A stretch of 64,000 nt of DNA from Tragulus kanchil (lineage: Eukaryota > Chordata > Mammalia > Artiodactyla > Tragulidae): NCBI GenBank assembly GCA_022376925.1, contig JAIOJX010000005.1:157247501-157311500 (forward strand). Direction: 5' to 3'. Below, piece by piece: positions 51,101-56,534 of this stretch (position 1 is its first letter; each line of letters opens with the position of its first letter). Under the pieces are notes generated by a model. That model was not told the origin of the DNA and did no database searches. It was given only the letters and a program-made list of their open reading frames with translations. Position numbers and translations under genes: made by a program.

Positions 51101-54100
51101 AATGACACGCTGAGCTGTTTCAGACTCAGGGACTCCCTGGCAGAAGTCACAGAGAGAGTCACGGACAAGTCAGTCCAGGAGAGAGACAGGGGTTCATCCA
51201 GCCCACACCCCTCTCCCCCGCCGCCCTCTATGACTCTCTCCCCCGTTCCTGTTTCTGGGTATCTCTATTATCTCCTTATCTTCTCTCTCTCTTTCTCTCT
51301 CTCACACACAGAGGAACCCACTCAGGGGCAGCCTGCAGCTAAGGAAGAGCCTGTTTTCCCTCAGAGCCAGGCATCCGAGGGTAGGATGTGGTTTCTTATT
51401 TGCTCCTGCTCTGACCCTCACCAGAGTCCCTGTCTGGAAGGAAGCCCAGCGCAGACAAAGTCCACGCTGACCACGGTGTCCCGTGGACTCCATCCACCCT
51501 TCACTAGAGCCCAGAGAACCTCCGAGAGCCCCCCCACCCTCCCCAGCCCTCTTCCACCGCCCTGGAGAAGGTTTTCAGAAGCCCCAGGACAAGTGGGTCA
51601 GATCCCCTGAGCAGCAATGGCGGCAGTCGCAGGGTCCACTCCATAACCCCACGTGGCAGGGCTCAGGATCCTTATTGAGGGACAAGGGAACTGAGGCTCG
51701 GGATGATCAGGTGTCCTGCCCAAGATCACAGCTAATTGCAGACCTGATAGCTAAACCTAGTCTTGGCTGGGTCTAATTTTGGGTGTCAAAGCTTGCCCGT
51801 CTCCTCAATAGACCAGCTCCTTCACTGGGGTCTTGGGAGGAAAGGGATGGGGGGGTGCTTGGGTCCTTCCCAGCAACAATGAAGGAGTAGTCTAGGCCTC
51901 CTTCTTCAGAAATCAATTTGGCCATCCCCCTGCCTGCACCCACTCCAGCCTGGCCAGCCTGACTGTGGGCAACTCACTCCATTTTCCCTTCGGTCCCACC
52001 GGAGACGGCAGGTATTAGGCACCAGCCAAGCGCCGCACCCCTTTATCCTCTCTGTGCCTAATCTGCTGGGTTTGCCTTATACAGGGAACCTTCCTTTACT
52101 AAGGCTTATCCCCCAGCAGGGACATAGAGAGAGCAACCTAGACTTGCTGATCTCATGAACAGAAAATAGAAGGCAAAATTCACCAGTGTTTATAGAGTCT
52201 TACACGCAGGCATGAGTTGTGTCGCAATTACTGCAGTCTGACCTCAAAGCTTGTCACTCAGACCTCCACGGGCCATAGATGCTTGCTGCAGGGGCACCCC
52301 ATGAAACGCCCCCTCGCGCAGAGCCTGGCTCACCCTGCCCTTCTCTCTGTCCCCAGGGCTATTATGGCCCCAGGATATTGGGCTTTTGCCCTCTGCTGAG
52401 GGCTGAGGAATGAGGGGGTCAGAAGAAAGGGGAGATCAAGGAGCCCCACTCCTCGTTCCACGCCCCAAAGGACAAGGGAACTTTGGGGAGAAGACAGATG
52501 GCCTCCACACCTCTCCTTTCCCTTCATCTGCAAGCTTGGCCTGGAGCAGGATGGGACCCGGCACCAGAGCCTTTCACCCCAACCAGTCCCAGTTGGAGAA
52601 GGAGGCGGCGAAGGTGAGCCAGAGCAGTCTGCAGTCCTGGCTCTGGAAAGATCCCCCTCACACCAGGAAGCCACTGTGCCACGGAGGGAGATCCCTGAGC
52701 AGCAATGGCGGCAGTCGCAGGGTCCACTCCATAACCCCACGTGGCAGGGCTCAGGATCCTTATTGAGGGACAAGGGAACTGAGGCTCGGGATGATCAGGT
52801 GTCCTGCCCAAGATCACAGCTAATTGCAGACCTGATAGCTAAACCTAGTCTTGGCTGGGTCTAATTTTGGGTGTCAAAGCTTGCCCGTCTCCTCAATAGA
52901 CCAGCTCCTTCACTGGGGTCTTGGGAGGAAAGGGATGGGGGGGTGCTTGGGTCCTTCCCAGCAACAATGAAGGAGTAGTCTAGGCCTCCTTCTTCAGAAA
53001 TCAATTTGGCCATCCCCCTGCCTGCACCCACTCCAGCCTGGCCAGCCTGACTGTGGGCAACTCACTCCATTTTCCCTTCGGTCCCACCGGAGACGGCAGG
53101 TATTAGGCACCAGCCAAGCGCCGCACCCCTTTATCCTCTCTGTGCCTAATCTGCTGGGTTTGCCTTATACAGGGAACCTTCCTTTACTAAGGCTTATCCC
53201 CCAGCAGGGACATAGAGAGAGCAACCTAGACTTGCTGATCTCATGAACAGAAAATAGAAGGCAAAATTCACCAGTGTTTATAGAGTCTTACACGCAGGCA
53301 TGAGTTGTGTCGCAATTACTGCAGTCTGACCTCAAAGCTTGTCACTCAGACCTCCACGGGCCATAGATGCTTGCTGCAGGGGCACCCCATGAAACGCCCC
53401 CTCTCCGCGCAGAGCCTGGCTCACCCTGCCCTTCTCTCTGTCCCCAGGGCTATTATGGCCCCAGGATATTGGGCTTTTGCCCTCTGCTGAGGGCTGAGGA
53501 ATGAGGGGGTCAGAAGAAAGGGGAGATCAAGGAGCCCCACTCCTCGTTCCACGCCCCAAAGGACAAGGGAACTTTGGGGAGAAGACAGATGGCCTCCACA
53601 CCTCTCCTTTCCCTTCATCTGCAAGCTTGGCCTGGAGCAGGATGGGACCCGGCACCAGAGCCTTTCACCCCAACCAGTCCCAGTTGGAGAAGGAGGCGGC
53701 GAAGGTGAGCCAGAGCAGTCTGCAGTCCTGGCTCTGGAAAGATCCCCCTCACACCAGGAAGCCACTGTGCCACGGAGGGAGACGTCTCCTGCGGCAAGGG
53801 CAGGAGCTGCGCTGGGAGACGGGGAGACTCTGGAAAACACATGGGGGCTGAAGAAGGGCTGGTACCTTAGCCAGGAGATGCATCTGTCCACATCTGGATT
53901 CTCAGCCTGGGGTGGAGTCGGCCTTCACCAAAAACCCCTCTTCCTGCCTCCCACCTGGGACAGTCCCCCTCCCCAAAGCTCTTCCAGTCCAGGGGTAAAA
54001 GAGGGAGGTCACTGGAAAGGACAGCTCCCTGGCACAGAACCGGTCACCCGTGCCTGCACCTTCTCTGGGTTCAAGCGAGTCACAACGTCTCTGGACGACT

Positions 54101-55042
54101 CCCCTCTCCTAAAGCAGGCTGACCACAGCCTGCAGCCCAGGAGCCTGGATGCAGGAAAACTGCCAGAAGGGGCTGCAGGGGTCCCATGCGGTCAGCTCTC
54201 CAAGGGCATGGGGAGGTGAAGGTGTCTCTGAGCATCCCAGTATCAGCTCTGTTGCTTGTTGACCACCAAGGGGGTCAAAATGGGGATGTCAGCAAGTGTG
54301 CGAGGGGGGCCTGCTTGCTTCCGGAGGCGCCGGGAGCCTTCTATGTGTTTGCCTTGGCGTTAGCGGAGGGGGTGGCTCTCAAGTTCCATCTGGGAGGTCA
54401 GGAGGAAGGACAGCGAGCTGCCATGGCAGGGTCCCCGGGGCTATGAGTCAAAGGCTGTGTCAGGGGTGCTGGTGGAGGGGAGTGGAGCTGCGGGTCCACA
54501 TCGTGGCCTCTCTGCCTTCCCAGAGGGTCTCTGATAGCTAGCGAGCGGTGGATGGGGGCGCAGGCAAGGCGGGGGCAGGGTAGCCTGGGGCAGAGTGGGA
54601 GAAGGGGAGCTCAGGCTGTGGCCGAGCCGCTGGTTCGTGTTTGGGGGAGAGAGAGTTGGTAAAGTGGTCGGGGGAGATGCGGGGCGCAGAAGTCAGCGCA
54701 GGGCGTCCGCGGGACAGCTGGTGGCCCAACCGAGGGGCCCGGGCGGCCAGGAAGGGGGCGCCGAGCCAGGGCTGGGGGAATCGTCCGCTGTCCGAGTCCC
54801 CACCCTCGGGTCCCTAGCCCAGGGAGCCCCACTCTCCAGGCCCCACTCCCCGAAGCTTGGGTTCCCGCCGCTCGCGGTCGCTGGAGTTTCGCTCAAGTCC
54901 AGGACGCCCGGCCCGCCGCACCCCGCGCCGCCGCCTCCCCCGCCTCGGGGCCCGCGGGTCTCACCTGGGGGCGGGGGCCGGCCCTCCCCACCGCCCCGAG
55001 GAGGAGCAGCGTCAGGCGGAGCGGCCCCGGGGCGCCAGCCAT
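6286..55042 (-). CDS. GLP1R: Glucagon-like peptide 1 receptor, 13 coding exons, 463 codons
   Basis: Class B1 G-protein-coupled receptor of the plasma membrane. It binds GLP-1 and couples mainly to Gs to raise cAMP, notably in pancreatic beta cells. One copy of each exon gives an unbroken reading frame: 54965-55042, 40576-40672, 39783-39890, 30826-30944, 30399-30505, 24737-24890, 23687-23846, 15460-15520, 13711-13780, 13518-13606, 13041-13179, 12093-12134, 6286-6453, all complement. Introns start GT and end AG, and codon phases match at every junction. The protein has a signal peptide, an extracellular domain with six cysteines (46, 62, 71, 85, 104, 126) and three N-glycosylation sequons (63, 82, 115), seven membrane helices with the Cys226-Cys296 pair, and a serine-rich tail. 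Length equals the human protein. Exons 1, 8, 9, 10, 11 and 13 also occur in a second copy and exon 7 in a partial one, which I interpret as assembly artefacts. The identification is firm; comparison with human is from memory. Confidence 0.97.
7407..7574 (-). CDS. GLP1R: Second copy of GLP1R exon 13
   Basis: Same 55 codons plus stop as 6286-6453, offset by 1121 bases, inside block 6586-7707. Splicing to this copy would give the same protein. Likely one copy is false. Confidence 0.85.
   Translation of the reverse strand, partial: VQMEFRKSWERWRLEHLHVQGDSSLKPFKCPTSSLSCGATVGSSMYTASCQASCS
9265..11492. repeat. Tandem block E, ~1.1 kb x2, intron 12
   Basis: 9265-10364 recurs at 10383-11492. The second copy has a run of 12 G around 10859-10870 where the first has three (near 9740). 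An 18-base filler separates the copies. Confidence 0.97.
11845..11888. repeat. Compound TG/GA microsatellite
   Basis: About 12 TG units followed by about 10 GA units, about 200 bases from exon 12 on the intron 12 side. Confidence 0.95.
12093..12134 (-). CDS. GLP1R: GLP1R exon 12
   Basis: A 42-base exon encoding residues 395-408 ([14 protein letters not shown]), the end of helix 7 and the start of helix 8. The acceptor is CTTCCAG and the donor GTGAGG; the exon is symmetric (phase 0 at both ends). Present once. Confidence 0.95.
13041..13179 (-). CDS. GLP1R: GLP1R exon 11
   Basis: A 139-base exon completing Arg348 and encoding residues 349-394: helix 6 ([20 protein letters not shown]), extracellular loop 3 (VMDEHARGM) and most of helix 7 ([16 protein letters not shown]). 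The acceptor is CCCTCAG and the donor GTGACC. Copy at 14200-14338. Confidence 0.93.
13518..13606 (-). CDS. GLP1R: GLP1R exon 10
   Basis: An 89-base exon encoding residues 319-347 and two bases of codon 348: the inner half of helix 5 ([20 protein letters not shown]) and intracellular loop 3 (LMCKTDTKC), which takes part in G-protein coupling. The acceptor is CCTGCAG and the donor GTGATG. Copy at 14676-14764. Confidence 0.93.
13711..13780 (-). CDS. GLP1R: GLP1R exon 9
   Basis: A 70-base exon starting with the third base of Gly295, then Cys296 to Gly318. It covers extracellular loop 2 ([11 protein letters not shown], with the disulphide-forming Cys296) and the outer half of helix 5 ([12 protein letters not shown]). 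The acceptor is CACTCCAG and the donor GTGAGG. Copy at 14869-14938. Confidence 0.93.
14200..14338 (-). CDS. GLP1R: Second copy of GLP1R exon 11
   Basis: Same sequence and splice sites as 13041-13179, offset by 1159 bases within block 14110-15249. Exons 9+10+11 total 298 bases, so a transcript with both sets would shift frame. Confidence 0.85.
14676..14764 (-). CDS. GLP1R: Second copy of GLP1R exon 10
   Basis: Same sequence and splice sites as 13518-13606, offset by 1158 bases within block 14110-15249. Confidence 0.85.
14869..14938 (-). CDS. GLP1R: Second copy of GLP1R exon 9
   Basis: Identical in sequence and splice sites to 13711-13780, offset by 1158 bases within block 14110-15249. Likely a false duplicate or its original. 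Confidence 0.85.
15460..15520 (-). CDS. GLP1R: GLP1R exon 8
   Basis: A 61-base exon completing codon 275 and encoding residues 276-294 with two bases of codon 295 ([19 protein letters not shown]). It covers the end of helix 4 and the start of extracellular loop 2. The acceptor is CTCTTAG and the donor GTGAGT. Its length is not a multiple of three, so including both copies would break the frame. The copy is at 16548-16608. Confidence 0.93.
16548..16608 (-). CDS. GLP1R: Second copy of GLP1R exon 8
   Basis: Identical to 15460-15520 with intact splice sites, offset by 1088 bases inside the tandem block 16318-17386. Only one of the two can be used in a functional mRNA. Likely a false duplicate. 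Confidence 0.85.
17230..17766 (+). mobile_element. MaLR LTR (MLT1-like)
   Basis: Contains the diagnostic stretches CATATAGCAGAAGTGATGG, GAAACTGTGAGATACGTATT and a terminal CAGAACTAATAC, diverged from the MLT1 consensus as I remember it. The 5' part is duplicated at 16143-16299 and most of the rest at 18390-18860. Confidence 0.75.
17296..19459. repeat. Tandem block H, ~1.07 kb x2, intron 7
   Basis: 17296-18362 recurs at 18390-19459. Its first ~90 bases also end block G, so they occur three times (from 16212, 17297 and 18391). It contains most of a MaLR LTR and two SINEs. Confidence 0.97.
17876..18097 (+). mobile_element. CHR-like tRNA-derived SINE
   Basis: Starts near GCTGTTGGTCCAGTGACTAA and has the tRNA-like box GGTTCAATCCCTGG at 17930-17943. 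A downstream CT/TA-rich tract follows. Duplicated at 18970-19191. Confidence 0.75.
19207..19536 (-). mobile_element. CHR-like SINE (long form), reverse
   Basis: Complete element ending in ACCACCAGGGAAGCCC. A truncated duplicate is at 18112-18362, cut at the block H junction. Confidence 0.85.
19540..21491. other. Intron 7, unique part
   Basis: About 2 kb of single-copy intronic sequence between the last SINE of block H and block I. A short CT-rich tract lies near 20768-20782. No exon or repeat family recognised. Confidence 0.6.
21492..23759. repeat. Tandem block I, ~1.13 kb x2, cuts exon 7
   Basis: 21492-22624 recurs at 22625-23759 (offset 1131-1133). The copy boundary falls inside exon 7, leaving a 73-base exon fragment at 22556-22628. 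The shared junction is the short microhomology TACAG. Confidence 0.97.
22556..22628 (-). pseudogene. Truncated duplicate of the 3' end of GLP1R exon 7
   Basis: Repeats the last part of exon 7 with its GTAAGG donor but is cut at the block boundary near 22628, so it has no acceptor and lacks the 5' half of the exon. It also has one extra G in the run near 22611-22614, which would shift the frame. It cannot act as an exon. The cut falls exactly at the junction of the tandem block 21492-22624 / 22625-23759, so it is a by-product of that duplication. Confidence 0.85.
23687..23846 (-). CDS. GLP1R: GLP1R exon 7
   Basis: A 160-base exon encoding residues 222-274 and the first base of codon 275. It starts ESLGC (Cys226, disulphide partner of Cys296), then helix 3 with the [13 protein letters not shown] core (Glu247) and the start of helix 4. 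The acceptor is GCCCCCAG and the donor GTAAGG. Its 3' 73 bases recur at 22556-22628 as a truncated duplicate. Confidence 0.95.
24070..24293 (-). mobile_element. Bov-tA SINE, reverse
   Basis: Typical ruminant sequence: GTGTCCGACTCTGTGCGACC, CTCCAGGCAAGCATACTGGA and a terminal CCACCTGGGAAGCCC. Located in intron 6. This family supports a ruminant source. Confidence 0.92.
24444..24634. repeat. Degenerate minisatellite, ~38-bp unit, five copies
   Basis: The motif (C/T)CTCYC..TCAGAC starts at 24444, 24482, 24520, 24559 and 24597, a period of 38, 38, 39 and 38. Units also share a GGG...CCCAGGGTGGACTG-like end. Intron 6, about 100 bases from exon 6. Similar units occur at about 45985-46110 in intron 1. 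Confidence 0.85.
24737..24890 (-). CDS. GLP1R: GLP1R exon 6
   Basis: A 154-base exon completing Arg170 and encoding residues 171-221: intracellular loop 1 (HLHCTRN), transmembrane helix 2 with His180 of the class B polar network ([16 protein letters not shown]), and extracellular loop 1 ([14 protein letters not shown]). The acceptor is TCCCACAG and the donor GTGTGC. Present once. Confidence 0.95.
25231..25571 (-). mobile_element. CHR-like SINE (long form), reverse
   Basis: A T-rich head at about 25226-25270, the body GGCGGGCCACTTCTATTGG and the terminal ACTGGACCACCAGGG. Located in intron 5, 340 bases from exon 6. Confidence 0.85.
25640..26366 (+). mobile_element. Old L1 fragment (ORF2-derived, reverse transcriptase part)
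   Basis: Resembles the L1 ORF2 region: a stretch equivalent to the F/YADD catalytic segment reads CTATTTGTGGATGATG near 25961-25976, followed by text like the usual downstream 'ATTCCAACAG' region near 26308-26317. It has many stops and indels and is non-functional. Part of intron 5. Confidence 0.75.
26367..26800. mobile_element. Nested insertion in L1: antisense L1 3' UTR, SINE and sense L1 tail
   Basis: 26367-26480 and 26622-26735 match the 3' UTR of cetartiodactyl L1 in antisense (GTGATTCAGTTATACATATA, CAGTAGGTCCTTGTTGG). They are split by a reverse CHR-like SINE at 26485-26621. A sense L1 terminus follows at 26742-26786 (TATACTCCAATATAAAATG). Repeated at about 27482-27915 by block J. Confidence 0.65.
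26806..26942 (+). mobile_element. CHR-like tRNA-derived SINE
   Basis: Begins GACTTCCCTGGTGGTCCAGT, carries a degenerate B-box region and ends in an A-rich tail. Second copy at 27921-28057 from block J. Confidence 0.85.
26945..27391 (+). mobile_element. Continuation of the old L1 (ORF2 3' region) with CA repeat
   Basis: Text such as CCAAGAATAGTCCTGACATT and ACAGGTAAGTAGACCAATGG corresponds to the region after the reverse transcriptase in L1 ORF2. A (CA)n tract interrupts it at 27209-27245. Repeated at 28060-28506. Confidence 0.65.
27209..27245. repeat. CA microsatellite in L1
   Basis: About 18 CA units, repeated at about 28325-28360 by block J. Confidence 0.95.
28507..29286 (+). mobile_element. 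Old L1 fragment, ORF2 C-terminal region
   Basis: Continues the same degenerate L1: ATGCAAATTAAAATCTTAGT near 28822 and AATATTGGCCAGGATGTTAA near 28893 are diverged versions of the typical L1 C-terminal segment. No intact frame. Confidence 0.7.
29287..29565 (+). mobile_element. CHR-like SINE (long form)
   Basis: Shares its body (GCCTGGGAAGATCCCACGTG ... CATGCGCCCAGAGCC ... GGCCCGCCTGCTCCC) with reverse copies at 19207-19536, 25231-25571 and 48748-49022. Ends in an A-rich AATAAATAAATAAAT tail. Confidence 0.8.
30150..30184. repeat. TG microsatellite
   Basis: About 17 TG units in intron 5, 215 bases beyond the exon 5 donor. Confidence 0.95.
30399..30505 (-). CDS. GLP1R: GLP1R exon 5
   Basis: A 107-base exon encoding residues 135-169 and two bases of codon 170. 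It covers the end of the extracellular stalk (SSPEQQ) and transmembrane helix 1 ([19 protein letters not shown]). The acceptor is TACACAG and the donor GTAAG. Present once; separated from exon 4 by a 320-base intron. Confidence 0.95.
30826..30944 (-). CDS. GLP1R: GLP1R exon 4
   Basis: A 119-base exon encoding the end of codon 95 through residue 134. It contains Cys104 (HVYRFC), the sequon NSS at 115, the WRDLSEC segment with Cys126, and the stalk before helix 1. The acceptor is CGCCCCAG and the donor GTGAGT. The last two residues read Asp-Gln where I recall Glu-Arg in human. Present once. Confidence 0.93.
32040..32205 (+). mobile_element. CHR-like tRNA-derived SINE
   Basis: GGAGCTTTCCCGATGGCCCA is a diverged head; then AATCCCTAGTCCAAGAAGAT and an A/T-rich tail. 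Intron 3. Confidence 0.8.
32642..34804. repeat. Tandem block K, ~1.07 kb x2, intron 3
   Basis: 32642-33715 recurs at 33731-34804 (offset 1089) with a 15-base filler between copies. No exon is inside. Confidence 0.97.
35440..35565 (+). mobile_element. MIR SINE
   Basis: TTCAAATCCCAGTTCTGCC followed by TTTCCTCATCTGTAAAATGG, the MIR core. Intron 3, just before the Bov-tA pair. Confidence 0.75.
35573..35912 (-). mobile_element. Two adjacent Bov-tA SINE monomers, reverse
   Basis: Two consecutive copies: 35573-35787 (GCTCAGTCATATCTGACTCT on) and 35788-35912 (GTTAGTCACTCGGTTGAGTC on), the second truncated after the TACTGGAGTGGGCTGCC box. Intron 3. Confidence 0.87.
36540..36840 (+). mobile_element. 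Probable L2 fragment
   Basis: ATTCAGGAAGCCTTCCTAAT, ending in TAAATGTTTTGAATTGAATT, as in L2 tails. Intron 3. Confidence 0.45.
37165..37378 (-). mobile_element. Bov-tA SINE, reverse
   Basis: TTGTTGTTGTTTAATCACTC start, CTCCAGGCAAGAATACTGGA core, and GGGATTGAACCCGCATCTCC (reverse B box). Intron 3. Confidence 0.9.
38420..38620 (+). mobile_element. MIR SINE
   Basis: GTGAGCTTGGAAAAGTCACC, then GGCCTCCGTTCGCCTCCT, and a tail with GTGAGAATTAAAGG. Intron 3. Confidence 0.7.
38855..39010 (+). mobile_element. MIR SINE
   Basis: GGAGCACGTGGCTTAAACCC, CCGCTTCCCATTCTGTATAA and GGTTGTAAATATTACACG follow MIR order. Intron 3. Confidence 0.65.
39402..39430. repeat. CA microsatellite
   Basis: About 13 CA units preceded by interrupted CA, in intron 3. 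Confidence 0.9.
39783..39890 (-). CDS. GLP1R: GLP1R exon 3
   Basis: A 108-base exon encoding the end of codon 59 through residue 94 and the first base of codon 95. It holds Cys62, Cys71 and Cys85 of the extracellular domain, the glycosylation sequons NRT (63) and NVS (82), and the conserved CPWYLPW segment. The acceptor is GCACCAG and the donor GTGAG. Present once. Confidence 0.95.
40576..40672 (-). CDS. GLP1R: GLP1R exon 2
   Basis: Encodes residues 27-58 and the first base of codon 59: the N-terminal alpha helix of the extracellular domain that contacts the peptide ligand, including Cys46. The exon is 97 bases, entered in phase 0 after a CTCCCCAG acceptor and left at a GTGAG donor. Codon 33 (40652-40654) is TCC, Ser, where human has Trp. 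Other differences from human as remembered lie near the exon end ([11 protein letters not shown]). Confidence 0.95.
40909..43122. repeat. Tandem block L, ~1.1 kb x2, intron 1
   Basis: 40909-42008 recurs at 42023-43122 (offset 1114). It contains an LTR and the start of a Bov-tA SINE. The end of the first copy is degraded: a short T-rich piece replaces about 15 bases of SINE. Confidence 0.96.
41290..41679 (-). mobile_element. Solitary ERV-type LTR
   Basis: On the minus strand this reads TGTGATAGGGACAG (5' end at 41679), a TATA-like TATATATA near 41457-41465, then AATAAA at 41376-41381 within a plausible R region. The 3' end is uncertain. No internal viral genes are seen, so it is probably a solo LTR. 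Duplicated at about 42404-42793 by block L. Confidence 0.65.
42991..43160 (-). mobile_element. Bov-tA SINE, reverse
   Basis: GCTCAGCTGTGTCCGACTCT on; ends GGAGCCACCAGGGACGCCC. A partial duplicate is at 41877-42022. Confidence 0.88.
43125..45231. repeat. Tandem block M, ~1.05 kb x2, intron 1
   Basis: 43125-44176 recurs at 44177-45231. The join lies in SINE sequence, so a SINE-to-SINE mis-join is possible here. Confidence 0.96.
43902..45352. mobile_element. Old DNA-transposon remnant split by a Bov-tA SINE
   Basis: The left end CAGGGGTCCCCAGTCTCTGG near 43910 and right ends like AAAGGTTGGGGACCACTG at 45334-45351 are roughly inverse to each other, as in a hAT-type element with CAGTGGTCCCCAACC ends. 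A second left-end-like piece lies near 41810-41875 and right-end copies at 43283-43300 and 44333-44350. I cannot name the family. The span shown includes block M duplication. Confidence 0.5.
43998..44215 (-). mobile_element. Bov-tA SINE, reverse, present about three times through blocks M and N
   Basis: ATGCATGCTAAGTTGCTTCG head and GGGATCGAACCCCGTCTCTT box. Further copies at 45050-45262 and, truncated, at 46206-46375. Confidence 0.87.
45093..47322. repeat. Tandem block N, ~1.11 kb x2, intron 1
   Basis: 45093-46205 recurs at 46206-47322 (offset 1113). The first ~135 bases are SINE sequence also present at 44044-44177. Confidence 0.97.
48660..48740 (+). mobile_element. MIR fragment interrupted by a SINE
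   Basis: TCAATCCCAGGTCTGTCTG then CCCTCATCTGTAAAATGGG. The CHR-like SINE inserted just after it. Intron 1. Confidence 0.65.
48748..49022 (-). mobile_element. CHR-like SINE, reverse, with target-site duplication
   Basis: The poly-T head starts after 48747 and the element ends GGGAAGCCCCC near 49022. The 11-base sequence ATACTGTTCTT flanks it at 48737-48747 and 49023-49033, a clear target-site duplication. It sits in a MIR-like sequence in intron 1. Confidence 0.88.
49012..49107. repeat. Short 55-bp tandem duplication
   Basis: A segment beginning GGGAAGCCCCCATACTG and ending CCAGTACAGCT occurs at 49012-49052 and again about 55 bases on. It spans the end of a SINE and its target-site duplication. 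Unlike the kilobase blocks, this could be a genuine small duplication. Confidence 0.8.
49523..51727. repeat. Tandem block P, ~1.1 kb x2, intron 1
   Basis: 49523-50621 recurs at 50622-51727 (offset 1099-1105). Small CT-run and homopolymer differences separate the copies (for example near 50188 versus 51288). Confidence 0.97.
51600..53782. repeat. Tandem block Q, ~1.09 kb x2, intron 1
   Basis: 51600-52688 recurs at 52689-53782 (offset 1089). Its first ~125 bases also close block P, so they occur three times (from about 50499, 51600 and 52689). Confidence 0.97.
53783..54789. other. Intron 1, part next to exon 1
   Basis: Single-copy sequence leading into the CpG island; becomes GC-rich after about 54540. 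No repeat family recognised. Confidence 0.6.
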
Positions 55043-55420
55043 GGCGGGGCGCTCAGCACGGGGCCATCGCTGCCACCTGCGGCGCGGCGCGCGCCTCGGA
55101 GCCCGGGCGGCGCGGGCGGGCGCGGAGGAGGAGCCGGCGCGGGGGCGCCCCGCCCACCAGAGGGGGCGGGCGGGTCCCGGCTTCCCACCCGGGCCGGCGA
55201 GGCTCTGGGTCCCGGCGGCCTCGGGCCGCTAGGTCTGGGACACTGCGCTCCCGGCGGGCGCGCTCGGATTCCGGCGCGCAGAAGCCAGGCTGCTCTCACC
55301 TCGCATCCGGACCTCCTCCGGTATCCCCCTGCTCTCGGAAAGCCAAACCACCCCCAAGCCGTCTCGGGTAACCCAAAGAGAGGAGCGCACGGGACTTGGC
55401 CAAGGTCATACCGCCCGTCA
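54840..55420 (-). promoter_or_regulatory. CpG island over GLP1R exon 1 and proximal promoter
   Basis: Dense CpG and GC-rich sequence surrounds the start codon. Several GGGCGG-type boxes (for example around 55163-55180) are candidate Sp1/KLF sites. I see no convincing TATA box just upstream of the ATG on the minus strand, which fits a TATA-less CpG promoter. The transcription start cannot be placed by eye. The whole island recurs at 55954-56534 in the duplicated block. Confidence 0.7.
54965..55042 (-). CDS. GLP1R: GLP1R exon 1 (coding part), signal peptide
   Basis: Encodes residues 1-26, starting [10 protein letters not shown] and continuing through a leucine run to a GRAGPRPQ end, the signal peptide that directs the receptor to the secretory pathway. 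The start codon is at 55042-55040, and the exon ends on a complete codon before a GTGAGA donor. It lies in a very GC-rich island. An identical copy lies at 56079-56156. Compared with human as remembered, position 11 is Thr and position 17 Ala, both neutral in a signal peptide. Confidence 0.95.
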
Positions 55421-55953
55421 GACCCCTTCCAGAAAGTGTAACCCCAAGAGCTGCGAGTGGCTAGTAAGACAGATCCACCCGGCGGTGTTACCCCGTCCGC
55501 AAGTCCTCTCCTCGTTCCCGGGTTCTGGATGGAAGGCAGCGCTGGGACGACCATGGTTGGGGGGTGGGGGTAAGGGCAAATGGATCCATGGAGCCCTGCC
55601 TAGGGAGGGTCTAGAGGTACCCGCCCCCCCCCCCACCATCTCCCACAGCCCCCATAGCTCTGCTTTGAGTCCCTGGGCTCATAACCCCTGAGTCCACGTG
55701 ATCACCTGTGCCTAAGGCGGTCCTCTGCCCTCCTGCATATTCGCGTCTCCTTGCTTGATGCGGACTCTGTATTTTACCTGCATTTATATCCCCACCTCCC
55801 AGCATAATGCAGGCCTGGGAGTAGGGGCTGGTGGGGCCCAGATTCACCCTCAACCAGGCTGTGGAGGGCCAGTGGGAAGAGGGCAATTATGCACTGTTCC
55901 GCCGTCCGAGTCCCCACCCTCGGGTCCCTAGCCCAGGGAGCCCCACTCTCCAG

Positions 55954-56534
55954 GCCCCACTCCCCGAAGCTTGGGTTCCCGCCGCTCGCGGTCGCTGGAG
56001 TTTCGCTCAAGTCCAGGACGCCCGGCCCGCCGCACCCCGCGCCGCCGCCTCCCCCGCCTCGGGGCCCGCGGGTCTCACCTGGGGGCGGGGGCCGGCCCTC
56101 CCCACCGCCCCGAGGAGGAGCAGCGTCAGGCGGAGCGGCCCCGGGGCGCCAGCCATGGCGGGGCGCTCAGCACGGGGCCATCGCTGCCACCTGCGGCGCG
56201 GCGCGCGCCTCGGAGCCCGGGCGGCGCGGGCGGGCGCGGAGGAGGAGCCGGCGCGGGGGCGCCCCGCCCACCAGAGGGGGCGGGCGGGTCCCGGCTTCCC
56301 ACCCGGGCCGGCGAGGCTCTGGGTCCCGGCGGCCTCGGGCCGCTAGGTCTGGGACACTGCGCTCCCGGCGGGCGCGCTCGGATTCCGGCGCGCAGAAGCC
56401 AGGCTGCTCTCACCTCGCATCCGGACCTCCTCCGGTATCCCCCTGCTCTCGGAAAGCCAAACCACCCCCAAGCCGTCTCGGGTAACCCAAAGAGAGGAGC
56501 GCACGGGACTTGGCCAAGGTCATACCGCCCGTCA
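55954..56534 (-). promoter_or_regulatory. Second copy of the GLP1R CpG island
   Basis: Near-identical to the island at 54840-55420, shifted by 1114 bases. If the duplication is false, upstream sequence of the real gene continues from about 57005, not from between the two copies. Confidence 0.65.
56079..56156 (-). CDS. GLP1R: Second copy of GLP1R exon 1
   Basis: Same 26 codons and donor site as 54965-55042, offset by 1114 bases. It lies inside the duplicated block 55904-57004. It is either the true exon or its false duplicate; the sequence alone cannot say which. If both were real, it would be an alternative first exon with an identical product. Confidence 0.85.

Noticed and set aside
55154..55169. 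Possible CTCF site CCACCAGAGGGGGCG near exon 1
   Set aside because: Only a partial match to the core; G replaces C at an informative position, and GC-rich islands give such matches by chance.
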